Assembly (NCBI GenBank): GCA_029779845.1
Contig: JAKOZT010000137.1
Coordinates: 62,001 to 126,000, forward strand
Origin: Pseudomonadota bacterium
Lineage (GTDB): Bacteria; Pseudomonadota; Gammaproteobacteria; Burkholderiales; Burkholderiaceae_C
Length of the DNA: 64,000 nt
Direction: 5' to 3'
Below, piece after piece: positions 36,114 through 45,133 of the stretch. The position numbers and the translations under genes are program-made. The stretch's first letter is position 1, and each line of letters begins with the position of its first letter. Under the pieces are notes generated by a model. That model saw nothing but the letters and a program-made list of their open reading frames with translations. It was not told where the DNA came from and did no database searches.

Positions 36114-36464
36114 TCAGCAGGCGCTGCCGCAACTTCCGCCGCCGCAGCTGCCGCCGCCGCAGCCGCCGCGGCGCGGCGCGGCGTGCTGGACGAAGACGAA
36201 GCCGTACTGCCCGGGCTCCATCTCGACGAAGTCCAGCTCGGTGTCCTGCAGCAGCGGCTTCGAGGCCGGGGCGATCAGCACGGTCACGCCGTCGCGCAGC
36301 AAGGCCGGCTGCTCGCCCGCCTGCGCCTCGTCGAAGCCCATGCCGTAGCTGATCGAGCCGTCGCGCTCGCGGCGCGCGGCGACGCGCAGGGCCAGCGACT
36401 GCATGCCGCCTTCGAGGGCGGCCTGGCGGATGCGTTCGGCAGCGGTGCCGGTCAACGTGAACAT
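36114..36464 (-). CDS. dsrR: DsrR-like (IscA/HesB-fold) protein with Cys-rich tail
   Basis: 116 aa. The IscA/HesB fold is recognisable (LTGTAAERIRQAAL; SISYGMGFDEAQ; VLIAPASKPLLQ; LDFVEM). The usual Fe-S scaffold cysteines of the IscA core are missing from the fold, as in DsrR of Allochromatium, where the protein acts post-transcriptionally on dsr expression. The extra C-terminus is Gly/Cys rich (three cysteines in GGC-GGGSC-GGGSC-GSAC pattern) and might bind metal. It lies between the DsrC-like gene and cobA. Confidence 0.72.
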   Translation of the reverse strand: MFTLTGTAAERIRQAALEGGMQSLALRVAARRERDGSISYGMGFDEAQAGEQPALLRDGVTVLIAPASKPLLQDTELDFVEMEPGQYGFVFVQHAAPRRGGCGGGSCGGGSCGSAC

Positions 36465-36475
36465 GCGGGTCTCCT

Positions 36476-36832
36476 TCAGTGCTCGCCCTTGGTGCGCAGC
36501 AGCCCGGCGAGCCGGTTGCCCTGCTTCTGCGGGCCGCCGCGCGGGAACATCTCGTGCAGGTGGTGGTTGCTGCCGCGCTCGGCGCCCCAGCGCTCGCTGA
36601 AGTGGCGGATCATCACGCGCACCTGCGGCTGCACGCCGTGCTCGGCCCAGTAGGCGCGCAGGAAGCGGATCAGCTCCCAGTGCGCCTCGGTGAGGACGAG
36701 GCCCTCGCGCCGCGCCAGCGCGCGGGCGAAGTCTTCCGACCAGTCGCCGAGGTGGCGCAGGTAGCCTTCGGAATCGACCTCGATCAGCCGCTCGCCGACG
36801 CGGACGGTGTCGTTCAGGGTGTCGTGGCCCAC
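36476..36832 (-). CDS. DsrC/TusE-family protein lacking all cysteines (RspA-like)
   Basis: 118 aa with the DsrC fold (IEVDSEGYLRHLGDWSEDFA; LTEAHWELIRFLRAYW) but no cysteine anywhere. The C-terminal arm reads QKQGNRLAGLLRTKGEH, so both redox-active cysteines of DsrC are gone. Such homologues have been named RspA (regulatory sulfur-related protein). GTG 36832 has an optimal GGAGG ribosome site and overlaps the dsrN end by 19 bases. It cannot carry sulfur and may be a regulator or DsrC mimic. Confidence 0.83.
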   Translation of the reverse strand: MGHDTLNDTVRVGERLIEVDSEGYLRHLGDWSEDFARALARREGLVLTEAHWELIRFLRAYWAEHGVQPQVRVMIRHFSERWGAERGSNHHLHEMFPRGGPQKQGNRLAGLLRTKGEH

Positions 36833-38265
36833 GGTGTTCCTCCGAAACGCTGCCGCGCCGCCGGCGCGGCCTGGTCCTGCGCGCGCACGCGCCGCAGATG
36901 GGCGACGAAGCGCTGCGGCCAGTCGTTGCCGCCGGTGTGGCGCAGGTGGACGTAGCTCGCCAGCACGCGGTGCACCATCACGCCGTCGTGCCGGCCGTCG
37001 ATGCCGTGGCCGCGCTGCACGCGGTAGGCGAACTGCACCGACGGGTCGAGGTTCTCCAGGCTGGAGTGGTGGAACTCGTGGCCGAGGCGCAGCATCGGCT
37101 CGCTGGCCTCGTCCTGCCAGGGGAACTCGGCCGTCTCCTCGACGCGCACGTAGCCGCGCCCCACCGGGCGGGCGTGCATCACCACGTCGCCGGGGATGGC
37201 GCCGACCATCTGCGCGCTGCGGCCGTTCCAGCGGATCGAGCGCGCCAGGTACATCAGCCCGCCGCACTCGGCATAGACCGGCAGGCCCTCGACGATCGCG
37301 CGCTGCAGCGCCGCGCGCAGCGCGACGTTGGCCTCCAGCTCGGCCATGAACAGCTCGGGGAAGCCGCCGCCGATGAACACGCCGTCGAGCGCCGGCGGCA
37401 GGCAGCGGTCGGCCAGCGTGTCGAAGGGCACCAGCTCGGCGCCTTCGGCGGCCAGCGCGTCGAGGTCGTCGGGGTAGTAGAAGCCGAAGGCCTTGTCGCG
37501 CGCGATGCCGATGCGCAGCGGCTCGCTGGCCGGACGCAGCGTGGCGTCGGCCAGCGGCGCGGCGATGTCCTCGTGGCGGCGCGAGGCGGCAAGCTCGCGC
37601 ACGCGCTCGAGGTCGACGCAGCCGGCGATCAGCTCGCCCATCGCGCGCACGCGCTGCGGCGCGTCACCCAGCTCGCGATCGGGCATCAGTCCGAGATGCC
37701 GCTCGGCCAGGGCGAGGCGCGCATCCTTCGCAACCGCGCCCAGCACCGGCACGCCGGTGTAGTGCTCGATGACGGCGCGCAGCTTGGCTTCGTGGCGCGG
37801 CCCGCCCACGTGGTTGAGGATCACGCCGCCGATGCGGACGGACGGGTCGAACGCCTGGTAGCCCAGGATCAGCGGCGCGATGCCGCGCGTCATGCCGCGC
37901 GTGTCGAGCACCAGCAGCACCGGCAGGCCGAGCTGGCGCGCGAGCGCGGCGTTGCTGTCGCTGCCGTCCAGCGCCAGGCCGTCGTGCAGGCCCTTGTTGC
38001 CCTCCACCAGCCCGATGGCGCCGCCGCGCAGGCGCTGCACGAAGGTCTCGGCGATCTCGGTGCGCCCCATCAGCTGCGGGTCGAGGTTGACGCAGGGCCG
38101 TCCGGCGGCCAGCGACAGCCACATCGGGTCGATGTAGTCGGGGCCCTTCTTGAAGGGCTGCACGGCGTGGCCGCGCGCCGTGAGCGCCGCGGCGAGCGCC
38201 AGCGTCACGGTGGTCTTGCCCGACGACTTGTGCGCGGCGGAGACGAGCAGGGCCGGGTGGTTCAC
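36814..38265 (-). CDS. dsrN: DsrN, siroheme amidase (cobyrinate a,c-diamide synthase family)
   Basis: 483 aa. N-terminal P-loop CobB/CbiA domain (SAAHKSSGKTT; KKGPDYIDP) and C-terminal class-I glutamine amidotransferase domain with nucleophile cysteine in YAECGGLMYLA and histidine in HEFHHSS. DsrN amidates siroheme to siroamide for DsrAB. GTG 38265 with GGAG 8 bases upstream is chosen; GTG 38274, overlapping the dsrP stop, is an alternative. No other cobalamin genes are near, which supports the Dsr role. Confidence 0.9.
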   Translation of the reverse strand: MNHPALLVSAAHKSSGKTTVTLALAAALTARGHAVQPFKKGPDYIDPMWLSLAAGRPCVNLDPQLMGRTEIAETFVQRLRGGAIGLVEGNKGLHDGLALDGSDSNAALARQLGLPVLLVLDTRGMTRGIAPLILGYQAFDPSVRIGGVILNHVGGPRHEAKLRAVIEHYTGVPVLGAVAKDARLALAERHLGLMPDRELGDAPQRVRAMGELIAGCVDLERVRELAASRRHEDIAAPLADATLRPASEPLRIGIARDKAFGFYYPDDLDALAAEGAELVPFDTLADRCLPPALDGVFIGGGFPELFMAELEANVALRAALQRAIVEGLPVYAECGGLMYLARSIRWNGRSAQMVGAIPGDVVMHARPVGRGYVRVEETAEFPWQDEASEPMLRLGHEFHHSSLENLDPSVQFAYRVQRGHGIDGRHDGVMVHRVLASYVHLRHTGGNDWPQRFVAHLRRVRAQDQAAPAARQRFGGTPWATTP

Positions 38266-38270
38266 GGGCG

Positions 38271-39473
38271 TCACTCCGCGCGGCCCACGAAGTCGTCCTG
38301 CGGCAGGAAGTCCAGCACGCGCACGCCGACCGTGGTGAGCAGGAAGGCCACGCCCAGGCCGCCGAAGCCCAGCAGCCATTCCGGCCAGCGCGGGCGGTAG
38401 ATCTCCACGGCGCCGTCGGCGAAGCTGCTCGCCGCCTCGTAGCCCGGGAAGATCTCCAGCGGGAAGGCCTGCCCGCCGACGATGAACACGAACAGCAGCG
38501 CGAAGGCGCCGAGCAGCACCAGCGCGCAGGCCGCCAGCAGCGAGCGCGCGCCGGCGGCGCGCGGCAGCCACAGCAGCAGCATCGGCAGCACGCTGCCCAG
38601 CAGCACGTAGCCGGCCCAGAACAGCGTGGCGAACACGCCGGAGGGGTCGCCCCGGCCGAGCAGGATGAAGGCCTCGAAGGCGGACTGCCTGGCGAAGTAG
38701 AGGTTGGTGAGGTGATAGACGGCGACGAGGTAGAGCGCGGCGGCGACGAACACGCCCAGCAGCCGCGCCATGCGCGAGCGCACCGCGTCGGGCAGCACCT
38801 GGCCGTTCCAGGCATACATCGCCGCCTGCACCACCAGGAACACCGCCAGCCCCCAGGCGAACGACAGCACGATGAACAGCGGCGCCAGCACCGCCGACTG
38901 GTAGGCCTGGCGCGCCACCAGGAACGCGAAGATCGAGCCGGTGCCGGTGGTCAGCGCGAAGCGCCAGACCAGCGCGGCGAGCCCGGCCGCTTTTGCGTAG
39001 CGGTTCATGCGCCGCTCGAACAGCGTCCACAGGTAGATCGCCACGATCGCCGCCATGCCGGAGTACAGCAGCACGTTCCAGGCGAACACCGAGGTCGGGT
39101 TGTAGTGGGTCGCCGCCACGATGACGCGGTCGGGGCGGCCGAGGTCGAGCATCAGCACCGAGAGCCCGCCGGCCAGCAGCGCCAGCGACAGCAGGCCCGA
39201 CAGCGGCGCGCGCGGCTTGTACATCGCCTGCCCGAACACCGAGCCGATCGAGGCGACGTTGAGCACGCCCGAGGCGGCCACGATCATGAAGATCGCGAAC
39301 ACGTGCGGCAGGCCCCACACCACCTGGTTGGTCATGCCGGTGATCGCGTGGCCGTGCACCTCCATGACGTGCGCGGCATAGAGGCCGGCCGCCGTCACCG
39401 CGCCGCCGAGCAGCAGCAGCACGTAGAAGATGCGCTCCTCGAGCGTGTAGAAGCCGTGGTCGATCGCCGCCAT
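38271..39473 (-). CDS. dsrP: DsrP, NrfD-type membrane subunit of DsrMKJOP
   Basis: 400 aa integral membrane protein with about ten hydrophobic segments, NrfD/PsrC family (HGHAITGMTNQVVWGLPHVF; LDLGRPDRVIVAATHYNPTS). It exchanges electrons with quinone and is the partner of DsrO and DsrJ. It follows dsrO by 2 bases and runs into dsrN. Confidence 0.93.
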   Translation of the reverse strand: MAAIDHGFYTLEERIFYVLLLLGGAVTAAGLYAAHVMEVHGHAITGMTNQVVWGLPHVFAIFMIVAASGVLNVASIGSVFGQAMYKPRAPLSGLLSLALLAGGLSVLMLDLGRPDRVIVAATHYNPTSVFAWNVLLYSGMAAIVAIYLWTLFERRMNRYAKAAGLAALVWRFALTTGTGSIFAFLVARQAYQSAVLAPLFIVLSFAWGLAVFLVVQAAMYAWNGQVLPDAVRSRMARLLGVFVAAALYLVAVYHLTNLYFARQSAFEAFILLGRGDPSGVFATLFWAGYVLLGSVLPMLLLWLPRAAGARSLLAACALVLLGAFALLFVFIVGGQAFPLEIFPGYEAASSFADGAVEIYRPRWPEWLLGFGGLGVAFLLTTVGVRVLDFLPQDDFVGRAE

Positions 39474-39475
39474 GC

Positions 39476-40219
39476 TCAAAGCCCTATGTAGCGCACGCCC
39501 GGATCGAGCTTCAGGTCGGCGCGCAGCTGGCGCGTGGCCAGCTCGCGCACGCGCCGGGCGATCGCGCTGTCCGGATCGTTGAGGTCGCCGAACAGCATCG
39601 CCGCGTGGCCCGCCTTGGCGCAGGCCTCGACGCAGGCCGGCGTGCCGCCCCGGTCGACGCGGTGCACGCACAGCGTGCAGCCCTCCACGCAGCCCTTGCC
39701 GCGCGGCACGTCGGGCTTCTGGTCCGCCAGCGGCTCGTGCACGAACGAGCGCGCCTTGTACGGGCAGGCCATCACGCAGTAGCGGCAGCCGATGCAGCTG
39801 TGCCGGTCGACCAGCACGATGCCGTCGGCGCGCTTGAACGACGCGCCGGTCGGGCACACGTCGACGCAGGGCGGCTCGGCGCAGTGCTGGCACATCACCG
39901 GCACGGAAGCCTGCCGGCCGGTGCGGATCTCCTTGATCTCGACCTTGCGGATCCACTGCGCCGAGGTCGGCGAGGGCTTGGGGTCGAGCCCGTTCTCGGA
40001 TGCGCAGGCCGCGATGCAGTCGGTGCAGCCGCTGGCGCACTTCGTGGTGTCGATCAGCAGGCCCCAGCGCACCGTCGCGCTCGCGCCCGGCGTGGCCGCC
40101 TGCGCCACCTCGATCAGGTGGATGCCCGGCGCGAGCAGCGCGCCGCCCATGCCGGCGGCCGCCAGGCCGAGGAACTTGCGGCGGCCGGCCAGCGCTTCGG
40201 TGGCGCCGCTGGTCTTCAT
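39476..40219 (-). CDS. dsrO: DsrO, periplasmic iron-sulfur subunit of DsrMKJOP
   Basis: 247 aa. Twin-arginine signal GRRKFLGLAAAG, then ferredoxin-type 4Fe-4S motifs (CASGCTDCIAAC; CQHCAEPPCVDVCP; CIGCRYCVMACP; CVEGCTLCVHR). It transfers electrons between DsrJ and DsrP. The ATG overlaps the dsrJ stop (ATGA). Confidence 0.94.
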   Translation of the reverse strand: MKTSGATEALAGRRKFLGLAAAGMGGALLAPGIHLIEVAQAATPGASATVRWGLLIDTTKCASGCTDCIAACASENGLDPKPSPTSAQWIRKVEIKEIRTGRQASVPVMCQHCAEPPCVDVCPTGASFKRADGIVLVDRHSCIGCRYCVMACPYKARSFVHEPLADQKPDVPRGKGCVEGCTLCVHRVDRGGTPACVEACAKAGHAAMLFGDLNDPDSAIARRVRELATRQLRADLKLDPGVRYIGL

Positions 40220-40596
40220 GGCCTGCCCGCCTCGGCCTGGGCGGTGCGCTGCGCCGGCCGGCTGGCGTGGCACTCGAAGCAGTCGATGCTGACCGCCGCG
40301 TAGCCGTGGCAGCTGCTGCAGAAATCGGTCTTCGCCTGCGCCACGCTGCCGGTGGCGGCGCTGGCGTGGCAGGCCACGCAGCCCTGCAGGCTGTCGCGCC
40401 CCTGGCGCACGCCGCGGTGCACGGTCGCGTCGCGCTGGTGCCGCAGCATGCGCGGGTGGTCGCGCCGCATCACCTCGGGCGGCGCCACGCATTGCGTGCC
40501 CGCCTTGGCCGGCTCGATCACCGGGCCGGCGGCCCAGGCGATGCCGAAGGCCGTCAGCCCCGACGCGAGCAGCCAGCGCAGCGCGTCTCGCAGCAC
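40216..40596 (-). CDS. dsrJ: DsrJ, triheme cytochrome c of DsrMKJOP
   Basis: 126 aa. An uncleaved-type N-terminal membrane anchor is followed by three haem motifs CVACH, CSSCH and CFECH. A cysteine in GTQCVAPP matches the region of the unusual Cys haem ligand described for DsrJ. It is the periplasmic redox end of the complex. GTG start, 4 bases after dsrL. Confidence 0.92.
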   Translation of the reverse strand: MLRDALRWLLASGLTAFGIAWAAGPVIEPAKAGTQCVAPPEVMRRDHPRMLRHQRDATVHRGVRQGRDSLQGCVACHASAATGSVAQAKTDFCSSCHGYAAVSIDCFECHASRPAQRTAQAEAGRP

Positions 40597-40600
40597 GGCG

Positions 40601-42559
40601 CTACTCCCCCAGCCCCATCTGGATGTAGCCGGTCGGGCACACGTCCTTGCAGATGTGGCAGCCGACGCACTTGCTGTAGTCGGTGTCGACGTAGCGGCCG
40701 GTGGTCGCCTTCGACTTCGGCACCTTGAACACCGCCGTCTGCGGGCAGTACACGACGCAGTTGTCGCATTCGAAGCACAGGCCGCAGCTCATGCAGCGCT
40801 TCGCCTCGGCCTGCGCCTCGGTTTCGCTCAGCGGCAGCACGCGCTCCTCGAAATTGTCGAGGGCCTGCTCGGCGGTCAGCGTGACGATCTTGCGCCTGTG
40901 CCGCGCGGTGTACTGGAAGTGGCCGAGGAACAGCTCCTCGTGCGGGATCACGTAGCGGTCGGAGCGGTTGTCGAAGTTGTGGATCGCGACGTCGGCGCCG
41001 TCGGTGCCGCGGATGGGCTCGTGCACATCGGACAGCGTCAGGCCCTTCTCGATCAGCTTGCGCCGGATGTCCCAGGCGTGCACGTCGATCTTGGGGCGCT
41101 TGTCCAGCGGCTCGCCGGCCAGGAAGCGGTCGATGCCGTCGGCGGCGATCGCGCCGTGGCCGATCGCGGTGGTCAACAGGTGCGGGCGCACCACGTCGCC
41201 GCCGACGAACAGGCCGGGCTGGCCCTGCACCTGGTAGTTCTTGTCGGCGGCGATGCCGCCCTTGCCGTTGTTCAGCGGCTCCAGGCCGGTGAAATCGACC
41301 GCCTGGCCGATCGCCGAGACGATCAGGTCGGCCTCGAGATCCTCCTCGCTGCCTTCGATGTTCCTGATCTCCAGCCGGCCGCCGGCGATCTTCGCCTCGC
41401 AGCGGATCACCCGCAGCGCCGTCGCGCGCCCGCTCGCGTCGCGGATCACCTTCACCGGCGCGTAGCCGCCGCGGATCGCGATGCCCTCGGCCAGCGCGTG
41501 CTCGACCTCGTGGCGGCTGGCCTGCATCTTGTCGACCGCGAAGATCGAGGTCAGCGTCACGTCGGCGCCCTGGCGCGCCGACACCGAGGCGACGTCGTGC
41601 GCCACGTGGCCGGCGATCGCGTTCTCGGGCCGGTCGCCGTCGTGGACCGCGCCGATGTGGCCGAGGCGGCGCGCCACCGTGGCCACGTCGATCGAGGTGT
41701 CGCCGCCGCCCACCACCACGACGCGCTTGCCGACGTGGCGCATGCGCCCGTCGTTGAAGGCCTTGAGGAAGGCGGTGGCGGTGACGACGTTGGGCGCTTC
41801 GAATCCTTCCACCGGCAGCGGCCGGCCGGCCTGCGCGCCGAGGCCGAGGAACACCGCGTCGAAGTCGGCGCGGATCTGCTCCATCGTGATGTCGGTGCCG
41901 ATGCGCGTGTTCATGCGCGCCGTCACGCCCAGGTCGAGGATGCGCCGGATCTCCGCATCGAGCACCGCGCGCGGCGTGCGGAAGCCCGGGATGCCGTAGC
42001 GCATCATCCCGCCCAGCTCGGCGCGCTCGTCGAAGATCGTCACCGCGTGGCCCTTGCGCGCGAGCTGGTAGGCGGCCGACAGGCCCGCCGGGCCGCCGCC
42101 GATCACCGCGACCGTCTTGCCGCTGAGCTTGTCGGGCTTCGGAAAAGCCAGCTTGTTCGCGATCGCGTACTCGCCGAGGAAGTGCTCGACCGAGTTGATG
42201 CCGACGAAGTCCTCCACCTCGTTGCGGTTGCAGCCCGATTCGCACGGCGCCGGGCAGACCCGGCCCATCACCGAAGGCAGCGGGTTGGCCTCGGTCAGGC
42301 GCCGCCAGGCGTACTCCTGCCACGCCATGCCGGCGGGCGGCTTCTCGATGCCGCGCACGATGTTCAGGTAGCCGCGGATGTCCTCGCCCGAGGGACACGC
42401 GCCCTGGCAGGGCGGCGTGCTCTGGATGTAGGTCGGGCACTTGTGCGAATGGTCGGCGTCGAAGATCTCGTCCTGCCAGCGCTTGACCGTCGCGTCGCCG
42501 TCCTTGAAGCGGCGGAAGGTCAGCGCCTGGACTTTCACCGAATCAGCGGGCGTGGACAT
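40601..42559 (-). CDS. dsrL: DsrL, NAD(P)H:acceptor oxidoreductase
   Basis: 652 aa iron-sulfur flavoprotein like glutamate synthase small subunit. It has an N-terminal Fe-S region (CQGACPSGEDI; CPAPCESGCNRNEVED), an FAD fold (VAVIGGGPAGLSAAYQLARKGH), an NAD fold (VVVVGGGDTSIDVATVARRL) and a C-terminal dicluster ferredoxin (CGLCFECDNCVVYCP; CVGCHICKDVCP). In sulfur oxidizers DsrL takes electrons from DsrAB sulfane oxidation to NAD+. A 280-base repeat-containing spacer separates it from dsrK, the only break in the operon. Confidence 0.95.
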   Translation of the reverse strand: MSTPADSVKVQALTFRRFKDGDATVKRWQDEIFDADHSHKCPTYIQSTPPCQGACPSGEDIRGYLNIVRGIEKPPAGMAWQEYAWRRLTEANPLPSVMGRVCPAPCESGCNRNEVEDFVGINSVEHFLGEYAIANKLAFPKPDKLSGKTVAVIGGGPAGLSAAYQLARKGHAVTIFDERAELGGMMRYGIPGFRTPRAVLDAEIRRILDLGVTARMNTRIGTDITMEQIRADFDAVFLGLGAQAGRPLPVEGFEAPNVVTATAFLKAFNDGRMRHVGKRVVVVGGGDTSIDVATVARRLGHIGAVHDGDRPENAIAGHVAHDVASVSARQGADVTLTSIFAVDKMQASRHEVEHALAEGIAIRGGYAPVKVIRDASGRATALRVIRCEAKIAGGRLEIRNIEGSEEDLEADLIVSAIGQAVDFTGLEPLNNGKGGIAADKNYQVQGQPGLFVGGDVVRPHLLTTAIGHGAIAADGIDRFLAGEPLDKRPKIDVHAWDIRRKLIEKGLTLSDVHEPIRGTDGADVAIHNFDNRSDRYVIPHEELFLGHFQYTARHRRKIVTLTAEQALDNFEERVLPLSETEAQAEAKRCMSCGLCFECDNCVVYCPQTAVFKVPKSKATTGRYVDTDYSKCVGCHICKDVCPTGYIQMGLGE

Positions 42560-42600
42560 GGGTCAGTCTCCTCGGAGCATTTCGGGTTCGAGTGGCCGCC

Positions 42601-42674
42601 GCGGATCCGGCTTTGCCGGTCCGCTGGGGGCGCCCCCTCGAGGGGGAGGCGCCGAAGGCGCTTCGGGGGTGGGT
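42601..42674. repeat. GC-rich dispersed palindromic element
   Basis: In the dsrK-dsrL spacer. It contains a hairpin (GCGGATCCGGC-TTT-GCCGGTCCGC, 42601-42624) and a perfect 14-bp palindrome CCCCCTCGAGGGGG (42633-42646), followed by GGCGCCGAAGGCGC. A related element is at 50267-50326. Similar extragenic repeats are common in Burkholderiales genomes. Confidence 0.7.
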
Positions 42675-42728
42675 CATATCAGTTGCTCCACCGCGCGATG
42701 CGCGACCCACGACGCATGAAACCTCCAC

Positions 42729-42811
42729 CCGTTCGCCCTGAGCAGGGGACTGAGCTTGCCGAAGGCCCCGTGTCGAAGGGTCAGGGGCTTCGACAAGCTC
42801 AGCCCGAACGG
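42729..42811. repeat. Extragenic inverted repeat (CCGTTCG...CGAACGG type)
   Basis: 83-base imperfect inverted repeat with outer arms CCGTTCG and CGAACGG and inner arms CTGAGCTTGCCGAAG / CTTCGACAAGCTCAG. It is a REP-like dispersed repeat seen in many proteobacteria. Transcribed from dsrK to dsrL it would form a long hairpin, potentially a processing or stabilising element in the dsr mRNA. Confidence 0.75.
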
Positions 42812-42839
42812 AGGTGTGAGGCAGTTGCCGCGTTTCATT

Positions 42840-44372
42840 TCAGTGGGGCTCGCCGAGCCGGATCGCCTTGCTCACCAGCTGGTGCACGCCGCCGACCATG
42901 CTCATGTCGAAGCCGTAGTACGGCAGCACCTTGCTGAACTGCGCCTTGCAGATCGCGCAGATCGTGGCCATGAAGTTCACGCCGTGCTGGTCGACCACCT
43001 GCTGCAGCGCCTCCATGCGCGGCAGCGCGCCCTTGACGCGCAGCTCGATCAGGTCGTCGGTCAGCAGCCCGCCGCCGCCGCCGCAGCAGAAGGTGGCTTC
43101 GTGGATGGTGCCCGGCGCCATGTCGTGGAAGCGGTTGGCCACCGCCTTGATGATGTTGCGCGGGATCGTGAACTGGCCGCCGGGCGCGTCACCCATGCGC
43201 GAGGCGCGCGCCACGTTGCACGAGTCGTGGAAGGTGACGATGCGCTCGTCGTTCTTTTCCTTGTCGAACTTCAGCGCGCCGCGCTGGATCAGGTCCCAGG
43301 TCAGCTCGCAGATGTGCATGGGCTGCCGGTAGCGGCCGTCGAGCTGGCTCTGCAGCTGGACCGCGAACGGGTCGGTGCCGCCCGCGCCGATGCCCACCAG
43401 CGTGTTCCAGAAGCTGTAGGCCACGCGCCAGGCGTGGCCGCACTCGCCGACGACGATGCGCTTGACGCCCAGCTCCAGCGCGGCCTCGCGGATGCGCAGC
43501 GCGATCTTGCGCAGCTGCTCGTAGTTGCCGATGAACATGCCGAAGTTGCCGGCCTCGCTGGCCTTGCTCGACAGCGTCCAGCTGATGCCCGCGGCATGGA
43601 ACACCTTGCCGTAGCCGATCAGGCTCTCGACGTGCGGCTCGGCGAAGAAGTCGGCGCTGGGCGTGACCAGCAGCACCTCGGCACCGCGCACGTCCATCGG
43701 GTAGCGCACGTCGACGCCGGTGTCTTCCTTGACGTCCTCCTCCAGCCCGAGCAGCGTGTCTTCCAGCGCCGGGCCGGGCAGGCCGAGGTTGTTGCCGATG
43801 CGGTGGACCTTGCCGATGATCTCGTTGCTGTACTTCTGGCCCATGCCCACCGAGTCCATGATCTCGCGCGCGGCCATCGTGATCTCGGCGGTGTCGATGC
43901 CGTAGGGGCAGAACACCGAGCAGCGCCGGCACTCGGAGCACTGGTGGTAGTAGGCGTACCACTGGTCGAGCACGTCCTTCGTCAGGTCGACCGCGCCCAC
44001 CAGCTTCGGGAAGTGCTTGCCGGCGAAGGTGAAGTAGCGGCGGTAGACGGCGCGCATCAGGTCCTGGCGCGCCACCGGCATGTTCTTCGGGTCGCCGGTG
44101 CCGAGGAAGTAGTGGCACTTGTCGGAGCAGGCGCCGCAGTGCACGCAGGCGTCCATGTAGACCTGCAGGCTGCGGTACTTGCCGAGCAGCTCGCCCATCT
44201 TGGCGATCGCGCGCTGCTCCCAGCCCTCGGCCAGCTCGCCGGGGAAGCCGATGTTCGTCTGGATCGCGGCGCTGGCCACGAAGGGCCTGCTGTGCGCCAT
44301 CGCGCCATCGGCGACCAGCGGGATCACCGGGTAGGGCTTGACCTTCGGGGTCTCGAACGCAGCGGTGGCCAT
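42840..44372 (-). CDS. dsrK: DsrK, cytoplasmic HdrD-like catalytic subunit of DsrMKJOP
   Basis: 510 aa. Two 4Fe-4S motifs (CVHCGACSDKCH; CSECRRCSVFCPYG) and CCG-type domains of the HdrD family (GECGHAWR; HDSCNVARASR; FCCGGGGGLL; ICAICKAQF). It is thought to act on the DsrC disulfide/trisulfide. It lies 4 bases downstream of dsrM. The C-terminal part is complete before the repeat spacer. Confidence 0.95.
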   Translation of the reverse strand: MATAAFETPKVKPYPVIPLVADGAMAHSRPFVASAAIQTNIGFPGELAEGWEQRAIAKMGELLGKYRSLQVYMDACVHCGACSDKCHYFLGTGDPKNMPVARQDLMRAVYRRYFTFAGKHFPKLVGAVDLTKDVLDQWYAYYHQCSECRRCSVFCPYGIDTAEITMAAREIMDSVGMGQKYSNEIIGKVHRIGNNLGLPGPALEDTLLGLEEDVKEDTGVDVRYPMDVRGAEVLLVTPSADFFAEPHVESLIGYGKVFHAAGISWTLSSKASEAGNFGMFIGNYEQLRKIALRIREAALELGVKRIVVGECGHAWRVAYSFWNTLVGIGAGGTDPFAVQLQSQLDGRYRQPMHICELTWDLIQRGALKFDKEKNDERIVTFHDSCNVARASRMGDAPGGQFTIPRNIIKAVANRFHDMAPGTIHEATFCCGGGGGLLTDDLIELRVKGALPRMEALQQVVDQHGVNFMATICAICKAQFSKVLPYYGFDMSMVGGVHQLVSKAIRLGEPH

Positions 44373-44376
44373 GCGC

Positions 44377-45105
44377 TCACCTGTCCAGGGCCGCGGCCCA
44401 GGCGGCCACGTGGCGCGCCTCGCGCGGGTTGTCGACCTGGTTGCGCGTCGGGCTGAAGAACAGCCCCGGCGCGTGCAGCAGCTTGCTGATCGGGAACACG
44501 ATCATCAGCAGCGCCACCAGCGTGAGGTGCAGCAGCAGCAGCGGATCGGCGGGCAGCGGCTGCCAGTCGAAACGCATCAGCCCGAGCATGAAGGCCTTGA
44601 GCGCCACGATGTCGGTGTGCGCGACGAAGCGCATCAGCAGCCCCGAGCCGGCGATGGCCAGCAGCAGCGCCAGGTGCAGGTGGTCCGACGGCGTGGAGAT
44701 GTAGCGCACGCGGTCGACCAGGAAGCGCCGCGCCCACAGCCCGGCGAGCCCGGCGGCCATCGCGAAACCGGCGTAGGTGCCGATGAACTGCACCGCGACG
44801 ACGGGCGTCCACACCGGCTCCTGGAAGTAGCGCACGTGGCGCAGCAGCACCAGCAGCAAGGCGGCGTGGAACAGCCAGCCGAAGGCCCAGGTCCACTTGT
44901 TCGACTTGAACAGGCTCTCGAACCACAGCACCTCGCGCGCCAGGCGCAGCGCCACGCCGCCGCGCGTGGTCGGCGCCGGCGTGGTCGGGATCTTCAGCGG
45001 CGCGGGCGCGCGCAGGTACAGGCGGATGCGCAGCGCGAGCCCCACCACCAGCACGGCCGCGGCGGCGTAGAACAGCAGCGCGTAGGCGATGGTGAGAGCC
45101 GACAT
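44377..45105 (-). CDS. dsrM: DsrM, membrane cytochrome b of DsrMKJOP
   Basis: 242 aa, five or six membrane helices, NarI-like di-haem cytochrome b. Candidate haem histidines lie in WLFHAALLLVLLRHV, PSDHLHLALL and LLLLHLTLVAL. It links DsrK to the quinone pool. Length is typical of sulfur-oxidizer DsrM, shorter than in many sulfate reducers. Confidence 0.93.
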   Translation of the reverse strand: MSALTIAYALLFYAAAAVLVVGLALRIRLYLRAPAPLKIPTTPAPTTRGGVALRLAREVLWFESLFKSNKWTWAFGWLFHAALLLVLLRHVRYFQEPVWTPVVAVQFIGTYAGFAMAAGLAGLWARRFLVDRVRYISTPSDHLHLALLLAIAGSGLLMRFVAHTDIVALKAFMLGLMRFDWQPLPADPLLLLHLTLVALLMIVFPISKLLHAPGLFFSPTRNQVDNPREARHVAAWAAALDR

Positions 45106-45133
45106 GCGAGCCGCGCGCCGTGGGTCCGTGGGC

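Noticed and set aside
42601..42811. Rho-independent terminator ending the dsrA-K transcript
   Set aside because: The hairpins are strong but lack a U-tract, and dsrL follows in the same direction; better described as dispersed repeats.
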